DNA of 64,000 nucleotides from Sphingomonas adhaesiva. GTDB taxonomy: Bacteria > Pseudomonadota > Alphaproteobacteria > Sphingomonadales > Sphingomonadaceae. Positions 26,850-35,280 of this stretch are shown here, in pieces; positions within the stretch are counted from its first letter, which is position 1; each line of letters starts with the position of its first letter. The DNA lies in assembly GCF_036946125.1 (NCBI RefSeq), contig NZ_JAQIJT010000002.1, positions 217,001 to 281,000 of the forward strand. The letters run 5' to 3'. Position numbers and translations under genes: made by a program. The notes below the pieces were generated by a model, which was not told the origin of the DNA, made no database searches, and saw only the letters and a list, made by a program, of their open reading frames with translations.

Positions 26850-28146
26850 CCGCGAGATAGACGGGAACGCCGGCGGCGAGGAGGACGATCGCCCACAGGT
26901 TCGCCTCCGCGCCCAGGCCCCAGCCGAGCCATGCGACGAAGAGCGCGCAGGCGACGCCCGCCGCCTGCGCCACGCGGTCGCCGCGCAGGAGGCGCACCGC
27001 GGCGAGCGCGCTGGCGCCATAGGCGTACATCCCCGCCGCCAGCGACACCGCGGCCACGAAGGCGAACAGGTCGCCCATGCCGCGGGTGTAGTTGGCGAGC
27101 GTGACGGCGGTGACCATCACGCCGGAGACGAGGTGCGCGCGCGCCGGGGTGCCGGCGGCGGTTTCCCTGGCGAACCAGCGCGGGAAGACGCCGCCGCGCG
27201 CCATCGCCCGCGGCATCTCTCCCTGTAGCAGGACGAAGCCGTTGAGCGTGCCGAGCGCGCTGACCGCGGCGAACAGCGCGACGATGCGCGCGACGCCGCC
27301 GCCGAACGCCAGACCCAGCGCATCCGCGATCGGCGCGGGCGAGGCGGCGGTGGCGCCGCGCGGCAGCAGCCAGGCGACCGCGCCCGACACCGCGAGATAG
27401 ATCGCGCCCGTCGCCGCGGTGCCGATCATCGTGACGCGCGGCACGGTGCGGCGCGCGTCCGCCACGCGCTCGGCGGGGACGGTGGCGGACTCGACGCCCA
27501 GGAAGCCCCAGAAGGTGAGTGCGGCCGCACCCGCGACCGCGCTGGCGGTGACCGGCACCGGCGGGGCGGCGTCGGGGGCGGGGCTGCCGTGCGACAGCCA
27601 CCACCACACGGCGAGCAACACGACCGCGGCGAGCGGGACCAGCTTCACCACCATCGTCACCATCTGCACCCGCGCCGCGACGCCGACGCCGCGGATGTTG
27701 ACGAACACCGCGAGCCAGACCAGCGCCACCGCGGCGATGGCGGCATGGGGTGCCAGCGCGGGGATGGCGAGGCTGAGCGCGCTGACCACCGCCACCGCGA
27801 CCGCGCCGTTCCCGGCCCAGACCAGCGTCCAGTAGCTCCATGCGGTGGCGAACCCGATCGCGGGGCCGAACGCGGCATCGGCATAGGCATAGGGCCCGCC
27901 CCCTGCGGGCACCGCCGCGGCGAGGCGCGCGAAGACGAACGACAGCGTCATCGCGCCGACGATCGTCACCACCCAGCCCCAGGCCGCGTTCGCCCCCAGC
28001 GGCGCGAGCGTCGCGGGGAGCAAATAGATGCCCGATCCGATCAGATTGCCCATGACCAGCGCCAGCGCCGCCCAGAAGCCGATCGCCCGCGTGGCCGACG
28101 CGCCGCTTGATCCCGACCGCGTGGCGTGGTCTTCGCTGTCGTCCAT
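26821..28146 (-). CDS. APC family amino acid/amine permease
   Basis: A 441-residue integral membrane protein with about 12 hydrophobic segments. The first has the APC signature (ALALVMGNLIGSGIYLLPATLAPLG), and GGGPYAYADAAFG follows helix 2. It belongs to the amino acid-polyamine-organocation superfamily and probably imports an amino acid or amine. It is convergent and overlapping with the oxidoreductase and divergent from the sulfotransferase, whose start it touches. It may supply the substrate of the Rieske/FAD pair, but orientation gives no proof. It starts at the ATG at 28146. Confidence 0.87.
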   Translation of the reverse strand: MDDSEDHATRSGSSGASATRAIGFWAALALVMGNLIGSGIYLLPATLAPLGANAAWGWVVTIVGAMTLSFVFARLAAAVPAGGGPYAYADAAFGPAIGFATAWSYWTLVWAGNGAVAVAVVSALSLAIPALAPHAAIAAVALVWLAVFVNIRGVGVAARVQMVTMVVKLVPLAAVVLLAVWWWLSHGSPAPDAAPPVPVTASAVAGAAALTFWGFLGVESATVPAERVADARRTVPRVTMIGTAATGAIYLAVSGAVAWLLPRGATAASPAPIADALGLAFGGGVARIVALFAAVSALGTLNGFVLLQGEMPRAMARGGVFPRWFARETAAGTPARAHLVSGVMVTAVTLANYTRGMGDLFAFVAAVSLAAGMYAYGASALAAVRLLRGDRVAQAAGVACALFVAWLGWGLGAEANLWAIVLLAAGVPVYLAVRRGAAAAR

Positions 28147-28147
28147 G

Positions 28148-29740
28148 ATGTCCCCTGATCCCGCCCGCTTTCCGCCGATGCTAGTCGAGGCCGCGCTGGC
28201 GCTCCACGACAATCGGCTCGACGTGGCCGAACCGTTGCTGCGCGGGTATCTGAAGCGCGATCCGTTCGATGCACGCGCGATCCGGATGCTGGCGGAGCTG
28301 GCGGGGCGGATCGGGCGCAACCGCGATGCCGAGACGCTGCTGCGCCGCGCGCTGGAGCTGGCGCCCGCCTTCACCGCGGCGCGCGCCAATCTGGCGCTGG
28401 TACTCTATCGCCAGAACCGCTCGACCGAGGCGCTGGCGGAACTGGACGCGCTTCAGCGGGAGGAGCCCGACAATCTGGGCCATGCCAATCTGAAGGCGGC
28501 GGCGCTGGGGCGGCTGGGCGGGTTCGAGGAAGCGATCGCGCTTTACGAGCACGTCCTCGCCGCCGCGCCCGCGCAGCCCAGGGTGTGGATGAGCCTGGGG
28601 CATATGCTGAAGACGGTCGGGCGACAGGCGGACGGCGTCGCCGCCTATCGCCGCGCGATCGCGCTGAAGCCCGGACTGGGCGAGGCGTGGTGGAGTCTCG
28701 CCAATCTGAAGACGGTTACTTTCGACGACGCGGATCTGGACGCGATGGCGCGGGAGCGTGCGCGCGACGACCTGTCGGAGGAGGACCGGCTGCACCTCGA
28801 CTTCGCGCTGGGCAAGGGGTGGGAGGATCGCGGGCAGGCGGAGCAGGCCTTCGCGCATTACGCCGCGGGCAATGCGCTACGCCGCGCGCAGATGGGGTAT
28901 GAGGCGGACGAGACCGAACGCTTCGTCGACCGCCTGATCGCGCTGGCGACGCCCGCGTTCTTCGCCGAGCGGGCAGGCTGGGGCGATCCGTCGCCCGACC
29001 CGGTGTTCGTGCTGGGGATGCCGCGCGCGGGCTCGACGCTGATCGAGCAGATCCTGGCCAGTCACAGCCGGGTCGAGGGGACGACCGAGCTGCCCGATAT
29101 GCCCGCGATGGCGCGCCGCGTGACCGATTATCCCGAGGGGCTGGCGACGCTGACCGCGGAGCAGGCGCGCGCGCTGGGGGCGGAATATCTGCGCCGCGCC
29201 AGCGTGCAGCGGCGCACCGACCGGCCGTTCTTCATCGACAAGCTGCCCAACAACTGGGCGCATGTCGTGCTGATCCGGCTGATCCTGCCCAACGCCACGA
29301 TCATCGACGCGCGGCGCGATCCGCTGGCGTGCTGCTTCTCCAACTTCAAGCAGCATTTCGCGCGCGGGCAGGGGTTCAGCTACGGACTGGAGGACATGGG
29401 GCGCTACTATCGCGACTACGTCCGGCTGATGGCGCATCTGGATGCGGTGCAGCCGGGCCGCGTCGTGCGGGTGATCCACGAGGCATTGGTGGATGCGCCC
29501 GAGGCGGGGATCCGCGACCTGCTGGCGCGTGTCGGGCTGCCGTTCGAGGACGCCTGCCTGTCGTTCCACCGGACCGAGCGCGCGGTGCGCACCGCCAGTT
29601 CCGAGCAGGTGCGCCAGCCGATCTTTCGCGGCGGCGACCGTGCGTGGCGGCCCTTCGCCGCGCATCTGGCGCCGCTTCGCGCAGCGTTGGGGGCCGTGGC
29701 GGACGCCTATCCCGACGTGCCCGATTTTCAGGCGCGCTGA
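28148..29740 (+). CDS. TPR-containing sulfotransferase family protein
   Basis: A 530-residue protein. About five tetratricopeptide repeats span residues 10-250. A PAPS-dependent sulfotransferase domain follows: VFVLGMPRAGSTLIEQILASH (5'-phosphosulfate loop), FFIDKLPNNWAHVVLI, ATIIDARRDPLACCFSNF and VRVIHEALV. The domain order resembles protein sulfotransferases of other bacteria; the acceptor is unknown. In-frame ATGs lie at 28145, 28148 and 28178; 28148 is a compromise without a clear ribosome site. The first lies against the permease start on the other strand. Confidence 0.88.
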   Translation: MSPDPARFPPMLVEAALALHDNRLDVAEPLLRGYLKRDPFDARAIRMLAELAGRIGRNRDAETLLRRALELAPAFTAARANLALVLYRQNRSTEALAELDALQREEPDNLGHANLKAAALGRLGGFEEAIALYEHVLAAAPAQPRVWMSLGHMLKTVGRQADGVAAYRRAIALKPGLGEAWWSLANLKTVTFDDADLDAMARERARDDLSEEDRLHLDFALGKGWEDRGQAEQAFAHYAAGNALRRAQMGYEADETERFVDRLIALATPAFFAERAGWGDPSPDPVFVLGMPRAGSTLIEQILASHSRVEGTTELPDMPAMARRVTDYPEGLATLTAEQARALGAEYLRRASVQRRTDRPFFIDKLPNNWAHVVLIRLILPNATIIDARRDPLACCFSNFKQHFARGQGFSYGLEDMGRYYRDYVRLMAHLDAVQPGRVVRVIHEALVDAPEAGIRDLLARVGLPFEDACLSFHRTERAVRTASSEQVRQPIFRGGDRAWRPFAAHLAPLRAALGAVADAYPDVPDFQAR

Positions 29741-29741
29741 C

Positions 29742-29769
29742 GCCGTTGCCTGCGCCGTGGGCAGGCGGT
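29742..29769 (+). terminator. Hairpin after sulfotransferase gene
   Basis: A stem GCCTGC/GCAGGC with a 7-base loop, extended by CCG/CGG beyond a bulge, begins right after the stop. No T-tract follows, so termination is only possible. The rest of the gap to 29890 shows nothing else firm. Confidence 0.3.
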
Positions 29770-29890
29770 CGTGACATATCCGCAACGGTAGCAACTGTTT
29801 CCCGACGTTTCCCGTCGCGGCCGATTGACGCGCCGCGCCGGTGGGAACAGCATTCGTCGCAACAGGGGTACGGCAGCGGGGGATAATGTC

Positions 29891-32434
29891 GTGACGGGTT
29901 TTGCGCGTGGGGTACTCGTGTCGCTGCTGGCGACCGCGGCGATGCCGGCATATGCGCAGGAGGCGCCGGGCACCGGCTCCGGGCAGACCACCGCGGCGGA
30001 GACGCCGAGCGCGACCCAGGGCGACGACATCATCGTCACCGCGCAGAAGCGCGACGAGAATATCCAGAACGTGCCGATCAGCATCCAGGCGATCGGGACG
30101 CGGCGGCTGGACCAGCTGAACATCTCCAATTTCAACCAATATACCCAGCTGCTGCCCTCGGTCGCGTTCCAGTCGACGCAGCCGGGCGTCACCACCGTCT
30201 ATATGCGCGGCGTCGCGAGCGGCGGCGACGGCAACCATTCCGGCTCGCTGCCCTCGGTCGGCACGTATCTCGACGAGCAGCCGGTGACGACGATCGGCGG
30301 TACGCTCGACGTCCACATCTACGACATCGCGCGGATCGAGAGCCTCGCGGGGCCGCAGGGAACGCTGTACGGCGCATCGAGCCAGGCGGGCACGATCCGC
30401 ATCATCACCAACAAGCCCGACCTATCGGGCTTCTACGGCCGCGTCGACGGCGAGGTGAACACGGTCAAGAGCGGCGGAATCGGCTATACCACGGAGGGGA
30501 TGCTCAACATCCCGCTGGCCTCGACGATGGCGCTGCGCGTCGTCGGCTTCTATCAGAAGGACGCCGGCTTCATCGACAACGTGCCGGGTTCGCGGACGTT
30601 CATCGGCGGGCGAACCGTCAACAACGCGGCGTTCGTCAAGAACGACTATAACGATACCGAGACCTATGGCGGGCGCGCGGCGCTGAAGATCGACCTGGAC
30701 GACAGCTGGACGGTCACGCCGACCGTCCTCTATCAGGAGCAGCGCAGCCACGGCAGCTATGCCTTCGACGCGCGCGTCGGCGACCTGAAGGTCCAGCGTT
30801 TCTACCCCGAGTTCCGCCGCGACCGTTTCGTCCAGGCCGCGCTGACGATCGAGGGGCAGGTCGGCAATTGGGACGTGACCTATTCGGGCGCGTATCTCGA
30901 CCGCAAGGCGCTCCAGTCCAGCGATTATACCGATTACGCCGAGGCGTACGACAATCTGTATTCGTCGGTCGGCGGGCTGGCGGGCTATTTCTATTTCCAG
31001 GACAATGCCGGCAACACGATCGATCCGCGCCAGCGCATCGTCGGCACCGATCACTTCAAGAAGACGAGTCAGGAATTGCGTGTCGCGTCCCCGGCGGACG
31101 AGCCGTTCCGGCTGGTGGCGGGCGCCTTCTACCAGCGGCAGAGCAACTTCATCTTTCAGGATTATCAGGTCCCGGGGCTGGCGAACGACCTGTCGGTCAA
31201 CGGCTATCCCGGCACGCTGTGGCTGACGCGCCAGCACCGGGTCGACAAGGATTACGCGGTGTTCGGCGAGGCCAGCTTCGACCTGACGCCGACGCTGACG
31301 CTGACGGCGGGCGGGCGCGCGTTCATCTACGACAATTCGCTGGTCGGATTCTTCGGCTTCGGGCGCAATCCCGGCGTCGATCCGGCACGCGGCACGGCTT
31401 TCAGCGCTCAGCCGTTCAACGCGGCGGGCAGCAGCCGGACCGGCGTGGCGGGCTGCTATCTGGCGGGCGGGGGTACGCTGCGCGACGCGTATCAGGCACG
31501 GCGGGCGCCGGGGGCGTTCCTGTTCACCCCCGATGTCGGCAACATCCCGTGCACCAACCTGGGCGTGCCCGACAATGCCGGCGGTATCGTGCCGAAGGAA
31601 GCGGAGGGGCAGGGCGTCACCTACCGTTTCAACGCGACGTGGAAGCCGGCCGAGGGGCTGCTGTTCTACGGCACCGTCTCCAAGGGCTTCCGCCCGGGCG
31701 GGATCAACCGGCGCGGCGACGTGGCGGATTATGCCGCCGACTTCCTGACCAATTACGAACTGGGGTGGAAGACGACGCTGCTGGGCGGGCAGCTGCGGCT
31801 GAACGGTGCGATCTATCAGCAGGATTGGGACAAGTTCCAGTTTTCGTTCCTGGGCGAGAACAGTTTCACGGTCATCCAGAACGGCCCCGATGCGCGCATC
31901 CGCGGTATCGAGATGGACGCCAACCTGTCCGCCGGCGGGCTGACGCTGGGGGCGAGCGGATCCTATACCGACGCGGTGACCCGGACCAACCTGTGCACCA
32001 CCGCGGTGTGCAGCGGCGATCCGGCCGACATCGTCTCGCCGACCGGCACGCGCCTGCCGATCACGCCGCGGTTCAAGATCAGCGGGACGGCGCGCTACAC
32101 CGTCCCGATCGGTGCGGCGAACGCCTATGTCCAGGCGCTGGTCGCGCATCAGAGCTCGGCCGCGTCCGACATCCGGCTGCGCGCGGTCGAGGCCGGGACC
32201 GGGCGCATCGCCAATCCGGCGGCCGAGATCGGGCGCCTGCCCGCCTATACCACCGGCAATCTGGCGGTGGGTGCGGAGTGGGGCAATTACACGTTCGAGG
32301 TGTTCGCGCGGAACATCTGGGACGAGCGGGGCCAGATCTCGCGCTTCATCCAGTGCGGGTCGTGCTACCAGCGGCCCTATGCGGTGCCGATCACGCCGCG
32401 CACGCTCGGGCTGCGGCTGGGGGCGAAGTTCTGA
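29891..32434 (+). CDS. TonB-dependent outer membrane receptor
   Basis: An 847-residue receptor. A signal peptide (MTGFARGVLVSLLATAAMPAYAQ) is followed by a TonB box (DDIIVTAQKRDENIQNVPIS), a plug domain (RIESLAGPQGTLYGASSQAGTIRIIT) and a 22-strand-type barrel ending in Phe (LGLRLGAKF). It imports a large or scarce ligand using TonB energy; the ligand is unknown. The GTG at 29891 sits 8 bases after GGGGG and directly precedes the signal peptide; the frame is open to 29825, but that part is not signal-like. It follows the TPR-sulfotransferase in the same direction after 150 bases. Confidence 0.93.
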   Translation: MTGFARGVLVSLLATAAMPAYAQEAPGTGSGQTTAAETPSATQGDDIIVTAQKRDENIQNVPISIQAIGTRRLDQLNISNFNQYTQLLPSVAFQSTQPGVTTVYMRGVASGGDGNHSGSLPSVGTYLDEQPVTTIGGTLDVHIYDIARIESLAGPQGTLYGASSQAGTIRIITNKPDLSGFYGRVDGEVNTVKSGGIGYTTEGMLNIPLASTMALRVVGFYQKDAGFIDNVPGSRTFIGGRTVNNAAFVKNDYNDTETYGGRAALKIDLDDSWTVTPTVLYQEQRSHGSYAFDARVGDLKVQRFYPEFRRDRFVQAALTIEGQVGNWDVTYSGAYLDRKALQSSDYTDYAEAYDNLYSSVGGLAGYFYFQDNAGNTIDPRQRIVGTDHFKKTSQELRVASPADEPFRLVAGAFYQRQSNFIFQDYQVPGLANDLSVNGYPGTLWLTRQHRVDKDYAVFGEASFDLTPTLTLTAGGRAFIYDNSLVGFFGFGRNPGVDPARGTAFSAQPFNAAGSSRTGVAGCYLAGGGTLRDAYQARRAPGAFLFTPDVGNIPCTNLGVPDNAGGIVPKEAEGQGVTYRFNATWKPAEGLLFYGTVSKGFRPGGINRRGDVADYAADFLTNYELGWKTTLLGGQLRLNGAIYQQDWDKFQFSFLGENSFTVIQNGPDARIRGIEMDANLSAGGLTLGASGSYTDAVTRTNLCTTAVCSGDPADIVSPTGTRLPITPRFKISGTARYTVPIGAANAYVQALVAHQSSAASDIRLRAVEAGTGRIANPAAEIGRLPAYTTGNLAVGAEWGNYTFEVFARNIWDERGQISRFIQCGSCYQRPYAVPITPRTLGLRLGAKF

Positions 32435-32452
32435 TCGCGGGCGGCGGCGACC

Positions 32453-33193
32453 TCACATCGCCGCCATCCGGGCCGCCATCCATACGGCCATCGCGACCAT
32501 CATGACGTTCTCGGTCAGCGAGACGAAGCCGAGCGGCACCTTGCTGCTGCCGCCGACGCAGGCGCATTTCAGCTCGCGGCGGTCGACATAGACCGCCTTG
32601 AACACGGACACCGCGCCGACGCCGCCGATGACGAGCGCGATGGGCACCGACAGCCAGCGCAAAGTTCCCGCGACCATCAGCACCCCCGCGATCCCCTCCG
32701 CGAAGGGATAGACATAGCCGTAGCGCGGCCAGCGGCGCGCCAGCAGATCGTAGTTGAGGAACATCGTGGAGAAGGTCTCCACGTCCTGCAGCTTCAGCAG
32801 CGCGAGCACGCACATGCTGAACGCGACGAACCACTCGCCCGCGCGCAGCGTGAAGGGCGTGCCGAACGCGGCGGTGCTGGCGGCGAGCGCCATCAGCGCG
32901 GTCATCGCGAAGACCGCGATGACGGGGCGGTAGCTGGTCGCGCCGGGCTGGGCCACGCGCAGTCCCAGGAAGCGGCGCGTGTCGTCGTATCCGCCGATGC
33001 GGGCACCGTCGACGAAGACCTGCGGCGTCGTCGTCACGTCGTGCGCCGCCTTGAACGCGTCCGTTTCCGCGCGGGTGGTCAGGTGGTGATCCTCGACCCG
33101 GTAGCCGTGGCGGCGCAGCAGATCCCTGGCCTTGATACCGAAGGGGCAGACATGGCCGGGCATGACCATGCGATAGAGCGTGGCGGTCTTCAT
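32453..33193 (-). CDS. Glutaredoxin-MauE/DoxX fusion membrane protein
   Basis: A 246-residue two-domain protein. Residues 1-80 are glutaredoxin-like with a single active cysteine (HVCPFGIKARDLLRRHGYRV, Cys16) and the TTPQVFVDG cis-proline loop. Residues 95-246 form a four-helix MauE/DoxX-type membrane domain that retains a cysteine pair (LKCACVGG). The fusion suggests thiol-disulfide exchange across or at the membrane. It is last in a minus-strand row after the DMT transporter. Confidence 0.87.
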   Translation of the reverse strand: MKTATLYRMVMPGHVCPFGIKARDLLRRHGYRVEDHHLTTRAETDAFKAAHDVTTTPQVFVDGARIGGYDDTRRFLGLRVAQPGATSYRPVIAVFAMTALMALAASTAAFGTPFTLRAGEWFVAFSMCVLALLKLQDVETFSTMFLNYDLLARRWPRYGYVYPFAEGIAGVLMVAGTLRWLSVPIALVIGGVGAVSVFKAVYVDRRELKCACVGGSSKVPLGFVSLTENVMMVAMAVWMAARMAAM

Positions 33194-33210
33194 GCCCGCG
33201 ATATAGGCGG

Positions 33211-34098
33211 TCAGGCGCGTTCGTTCATCAGCAGAACCTCGGTCGCGCGCTTGCGCCGCAGCGCGACGATCAGGACGCCGCCGAGCGCCAGCGCGGCGCC
33301 GGCGATCATCCGCGCGTCGAGATGGTCGCCGGTGATGGCGACGCCCAGTGCCATGGTGAAGAGCGGCGTCATGAGCGTCAGCGGGGCGAGCAGGTTCGCC
33401 TCGTACCGGCCGATCAGCCCGTAATAAGCGGTGTGCGCGAACAGCGAGACGAACAGCGCCGCGAACAGCAAGGCGGCCAGGAACGGCCAGCCCGCGGCGA
33501 TCGCGATCGTCCACTGCGCCTGCTCGATGAGCGCGGTGGCGACCGCGAGCGGCACGAAAGAGACGAGGCCGACCCACGCCTGGAAGCGCAGCGGCGGCAC
33601 CGATTCCATCTGCTTCATCAGGATCGCGCCGAGCGATCCGGCGAAGGCGCAGGCGATGATGTAGAGCAGCCCGCCCGACAGCGCGATGCCGCCGGGTCGC
33701 CACACCACCAGCACGACGCCCGCGAGCGTCAGCGCGATCCCCAGGGCGCGGCGGCGATGGATGCTTTCCTTGAGAATGACGACGGAGAGCAACGTGGTGA
33801 AGGGTACGCCGATCTGGATCACCACCGCCGCGGCGGACGGCGAGGCGGTCTGAAGCCCCAGGAACAGCAACGCGAAATTGCCCCCGCCCATCAGCAGCCC
33901 GATGGCGATGATCCGCCACGCCGGGCGCGGCATCGGCAGGAGCCAGGGCAATGTCGCCACGGCGACGATCGCGAAGCGTACCGCAGCGAAGAACAGCGGC
34001 GGCACGTGCCAGTCGCTCACCACTACCTTGCTGACGACGTTGCTGAATCCCCAGATCAGGCAGACGGCGACGAGCAGGAGGAAATCGCGCAGGCGCAT
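33211..34098 (-). CDS. DMT family (EamA) transporter
   Basis: A 295-residue protein with ten hydrophobic segments in two EamA repeats (first half FLLLVAVCLIWGFSNVVSKVVV, second half GGLLYIIACAFAGSLGAILMKQ). It is a drug/metabolite exporter of unknown substrate. The ATG at 34098 precedes helix 1; the frame continues upstream, but without membrane character. It ends 17 bases before the glutaredoxin-MauE gene. Confidence 0.9.
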   Translation of the reverse strand: MRLRDFLLLVAVCLIWGFSNVVSKVVVSDWHVPPLFFAAVRFAIVAVATLPWLLPMPRPAWRIIAIGLLMGGGNFALLFLGLQTASPSAAAVVIQIGVPFTTLLSVVILKESIHRRRALGIALTLAGVVLVVWRPGGIALSGGLLYIIACAFAGSLGAILMKQMESVPPLRFQAWVGLVSFVPLAVATALIEQAQWTIAIAAGWPFLAALLFAALFVSLFAHTAYYGLIGRYEANLLAPLTLMTPLFTMALGVAITGDHLDARMIAGAALALGGVLIVALRRKRATEVLLMNERA

Positions 34099-34185
34099 GG
34101 CGGTGCTCTGCGCGGTAGGGGCCTGGATGGCAAGGCTGGACGTAAGTCCGCCCCGCACGATCCGTCGACCGGGACGCGGGTGGCG

Positions 34186-35196
34186 CTACGACCCCAATAT
34201 ACGGCGATAGAGTGCGATATACTCGTCCGCCATCCGTTCGACGCTGAACCGTTCCGCCACCGCGCGGCGGCAGGCGGCGCGGTCGATGTCGCCGGCGCGT
34301 TCGATCGCGGCCGTCGCCTGGGCGGGGGTATCGACCAGGAAGCCGGTCACCCCGTCCTCGATCAGTTCGGGCATCGACCCGCGGCGCGTCGCGATCACGG
34401 GGGTGCCGCACGCCATCGCCTCCACCACCGACAGGCCGAACGGCTCGTCGAAGTTGATGAGGTGGAGGAGCGCCCGCGCGCCGCCCAGCGCCCGGATACG
34501 CGCCTCGCCCCCCACGGCGCCGTGGTAGCGGATCGTGGTGCCGTCGAGCGCAGGCGCCACCTCGCGGTCGTGATAGCCCTGATCCTGGACGATGCCGTAC
34601 AGGTCGAGCGCGCGGCCGGCGGTGCGGGCCGCCGCGATCGCCTCCGCCGCGCCCTTGTCGGGATGGAGGCGGCCGAAGAACAGCAGATCGTCGCTGCCCG
34701 TCGCGTCGAAGGCGAAGTCGTCCAGCGGGATGCCGTGATGGATCGTCGCGGCATAGCGCAGCGCGGGATGCCGGTCGGCGTCGCTGATCGCGACATAATG
34801 CACGCGGTCCTGGAACGGCGCATACATCGGCAGGATGCGGTCGGAGGAGAAGCCGTGGATCGTCGTCACCATCGGGGTGTCGATCAGCGGCGCGAAGGCG
34901 TGCGCGGGGAAGTCGGCCTGATTGTGGATCAGGTCGAAGCGGTGGCGTTGCGCGAACAGGTGCGACAGGTGGCGATATTCCCACACCTTCGCATCGATCG
35001 CGGGATCCTCCGAATAGGGCGCGGGAACGACGCCGTCGAGCGTGGCGGCGGTGACGCTGTCCAGCGTCGCGAACAGCGTGACGTCGACGCCGCGCGCGAC
35101 CAGCGCCTCGGTCAGCAGGCTGGTGACGAGCTCCCACGGGCCGTAATGGCGCGGCGGGGTGCGCCACGCGATCGGCGCGAGCATCGCGATCTTCAT
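34186..35196 (-). CDS. Glycosyltransferase family 4 protein
   Basis: A 336-residue GT-B fold enzyme. The N-terminal acceptor domain is MKIAMLAPIAWRTPPRHYGPWE. The C-terminal nucleotide-sugar domain has LLFFGRLHPDKGA and the GT4 E-x7-E block FDEPFGLSVVEAMACGTPVI. It probably transfers a hexose to a glycan or small acceptor. It lies 61 bases downstream of the GH13 glucosidase, which hints at shared sugar metabolism, but the product is not predictable. Confidence 0.9.
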   Translation of the reverse strand: MKIAMLAPIAWRTPPRHYGPWELVTSLLTEALVARGVDVTLFATLDSVTAATLDGVVPAPYSEDPAIDAKVWEYRHLSHLFAQRHRFDLIHNQADFPAHAFAPLIDTPMVTTIHGFSSDRILPMYAPFQDRVHYVAISDADRHPALRYAATIHHGIPLDDFAFDATGSDDLLFFGRLHPDKGAAEAIAAARTAGRALDLYGIVQDQGYHDREVAPALDGTTIRYHGAVGGEARIRALGGARALLHLINFDEPFGLSVVEAMACGTPVIATRRGSMPELIEDGVTGFLVDTPAQATAAIERAGDIDRAACRRAVAERFSVERMADEYIALYRRILGS

Positions 35197-35239
35197 GAGA
35201 TTTTCCTGCTTCGGTCCGGCGTTGTCACGGGCGTTGGAG

Positions 35240-35280
35240 GGGAAGCGGGACCCCGGGTCAAGGCCGGGGTGACGGTGACA
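35240..35280. repeat. Family B half-element overlapping a gene end
   Basis: GGAAGCGGGACCCCGGGTCA continues into AGGCCGGGGTGACGGTGAC. It is one arm of a family B repeat without its partner. The stop codon and last codons of the GH13 gene (stop at 35258-35260) lie inside it. Confidence 0.7.

Noticed and set aside
25023..27020. A 665-codon minus-strand frame opposite the FAD oxidoreductase
   Set aside because: No domain is visible; it starts inside the permease gene in the wrong frame and has shadow composition.
32453..35167. A 904-codon minus-strand frame leading into the glutaredoxin-MauE protein
   Set aside because: Upstream of the ATG at 33193 it runs out of frame through the DMT transporter and glycosyltransferase genes, so it is not one protein.
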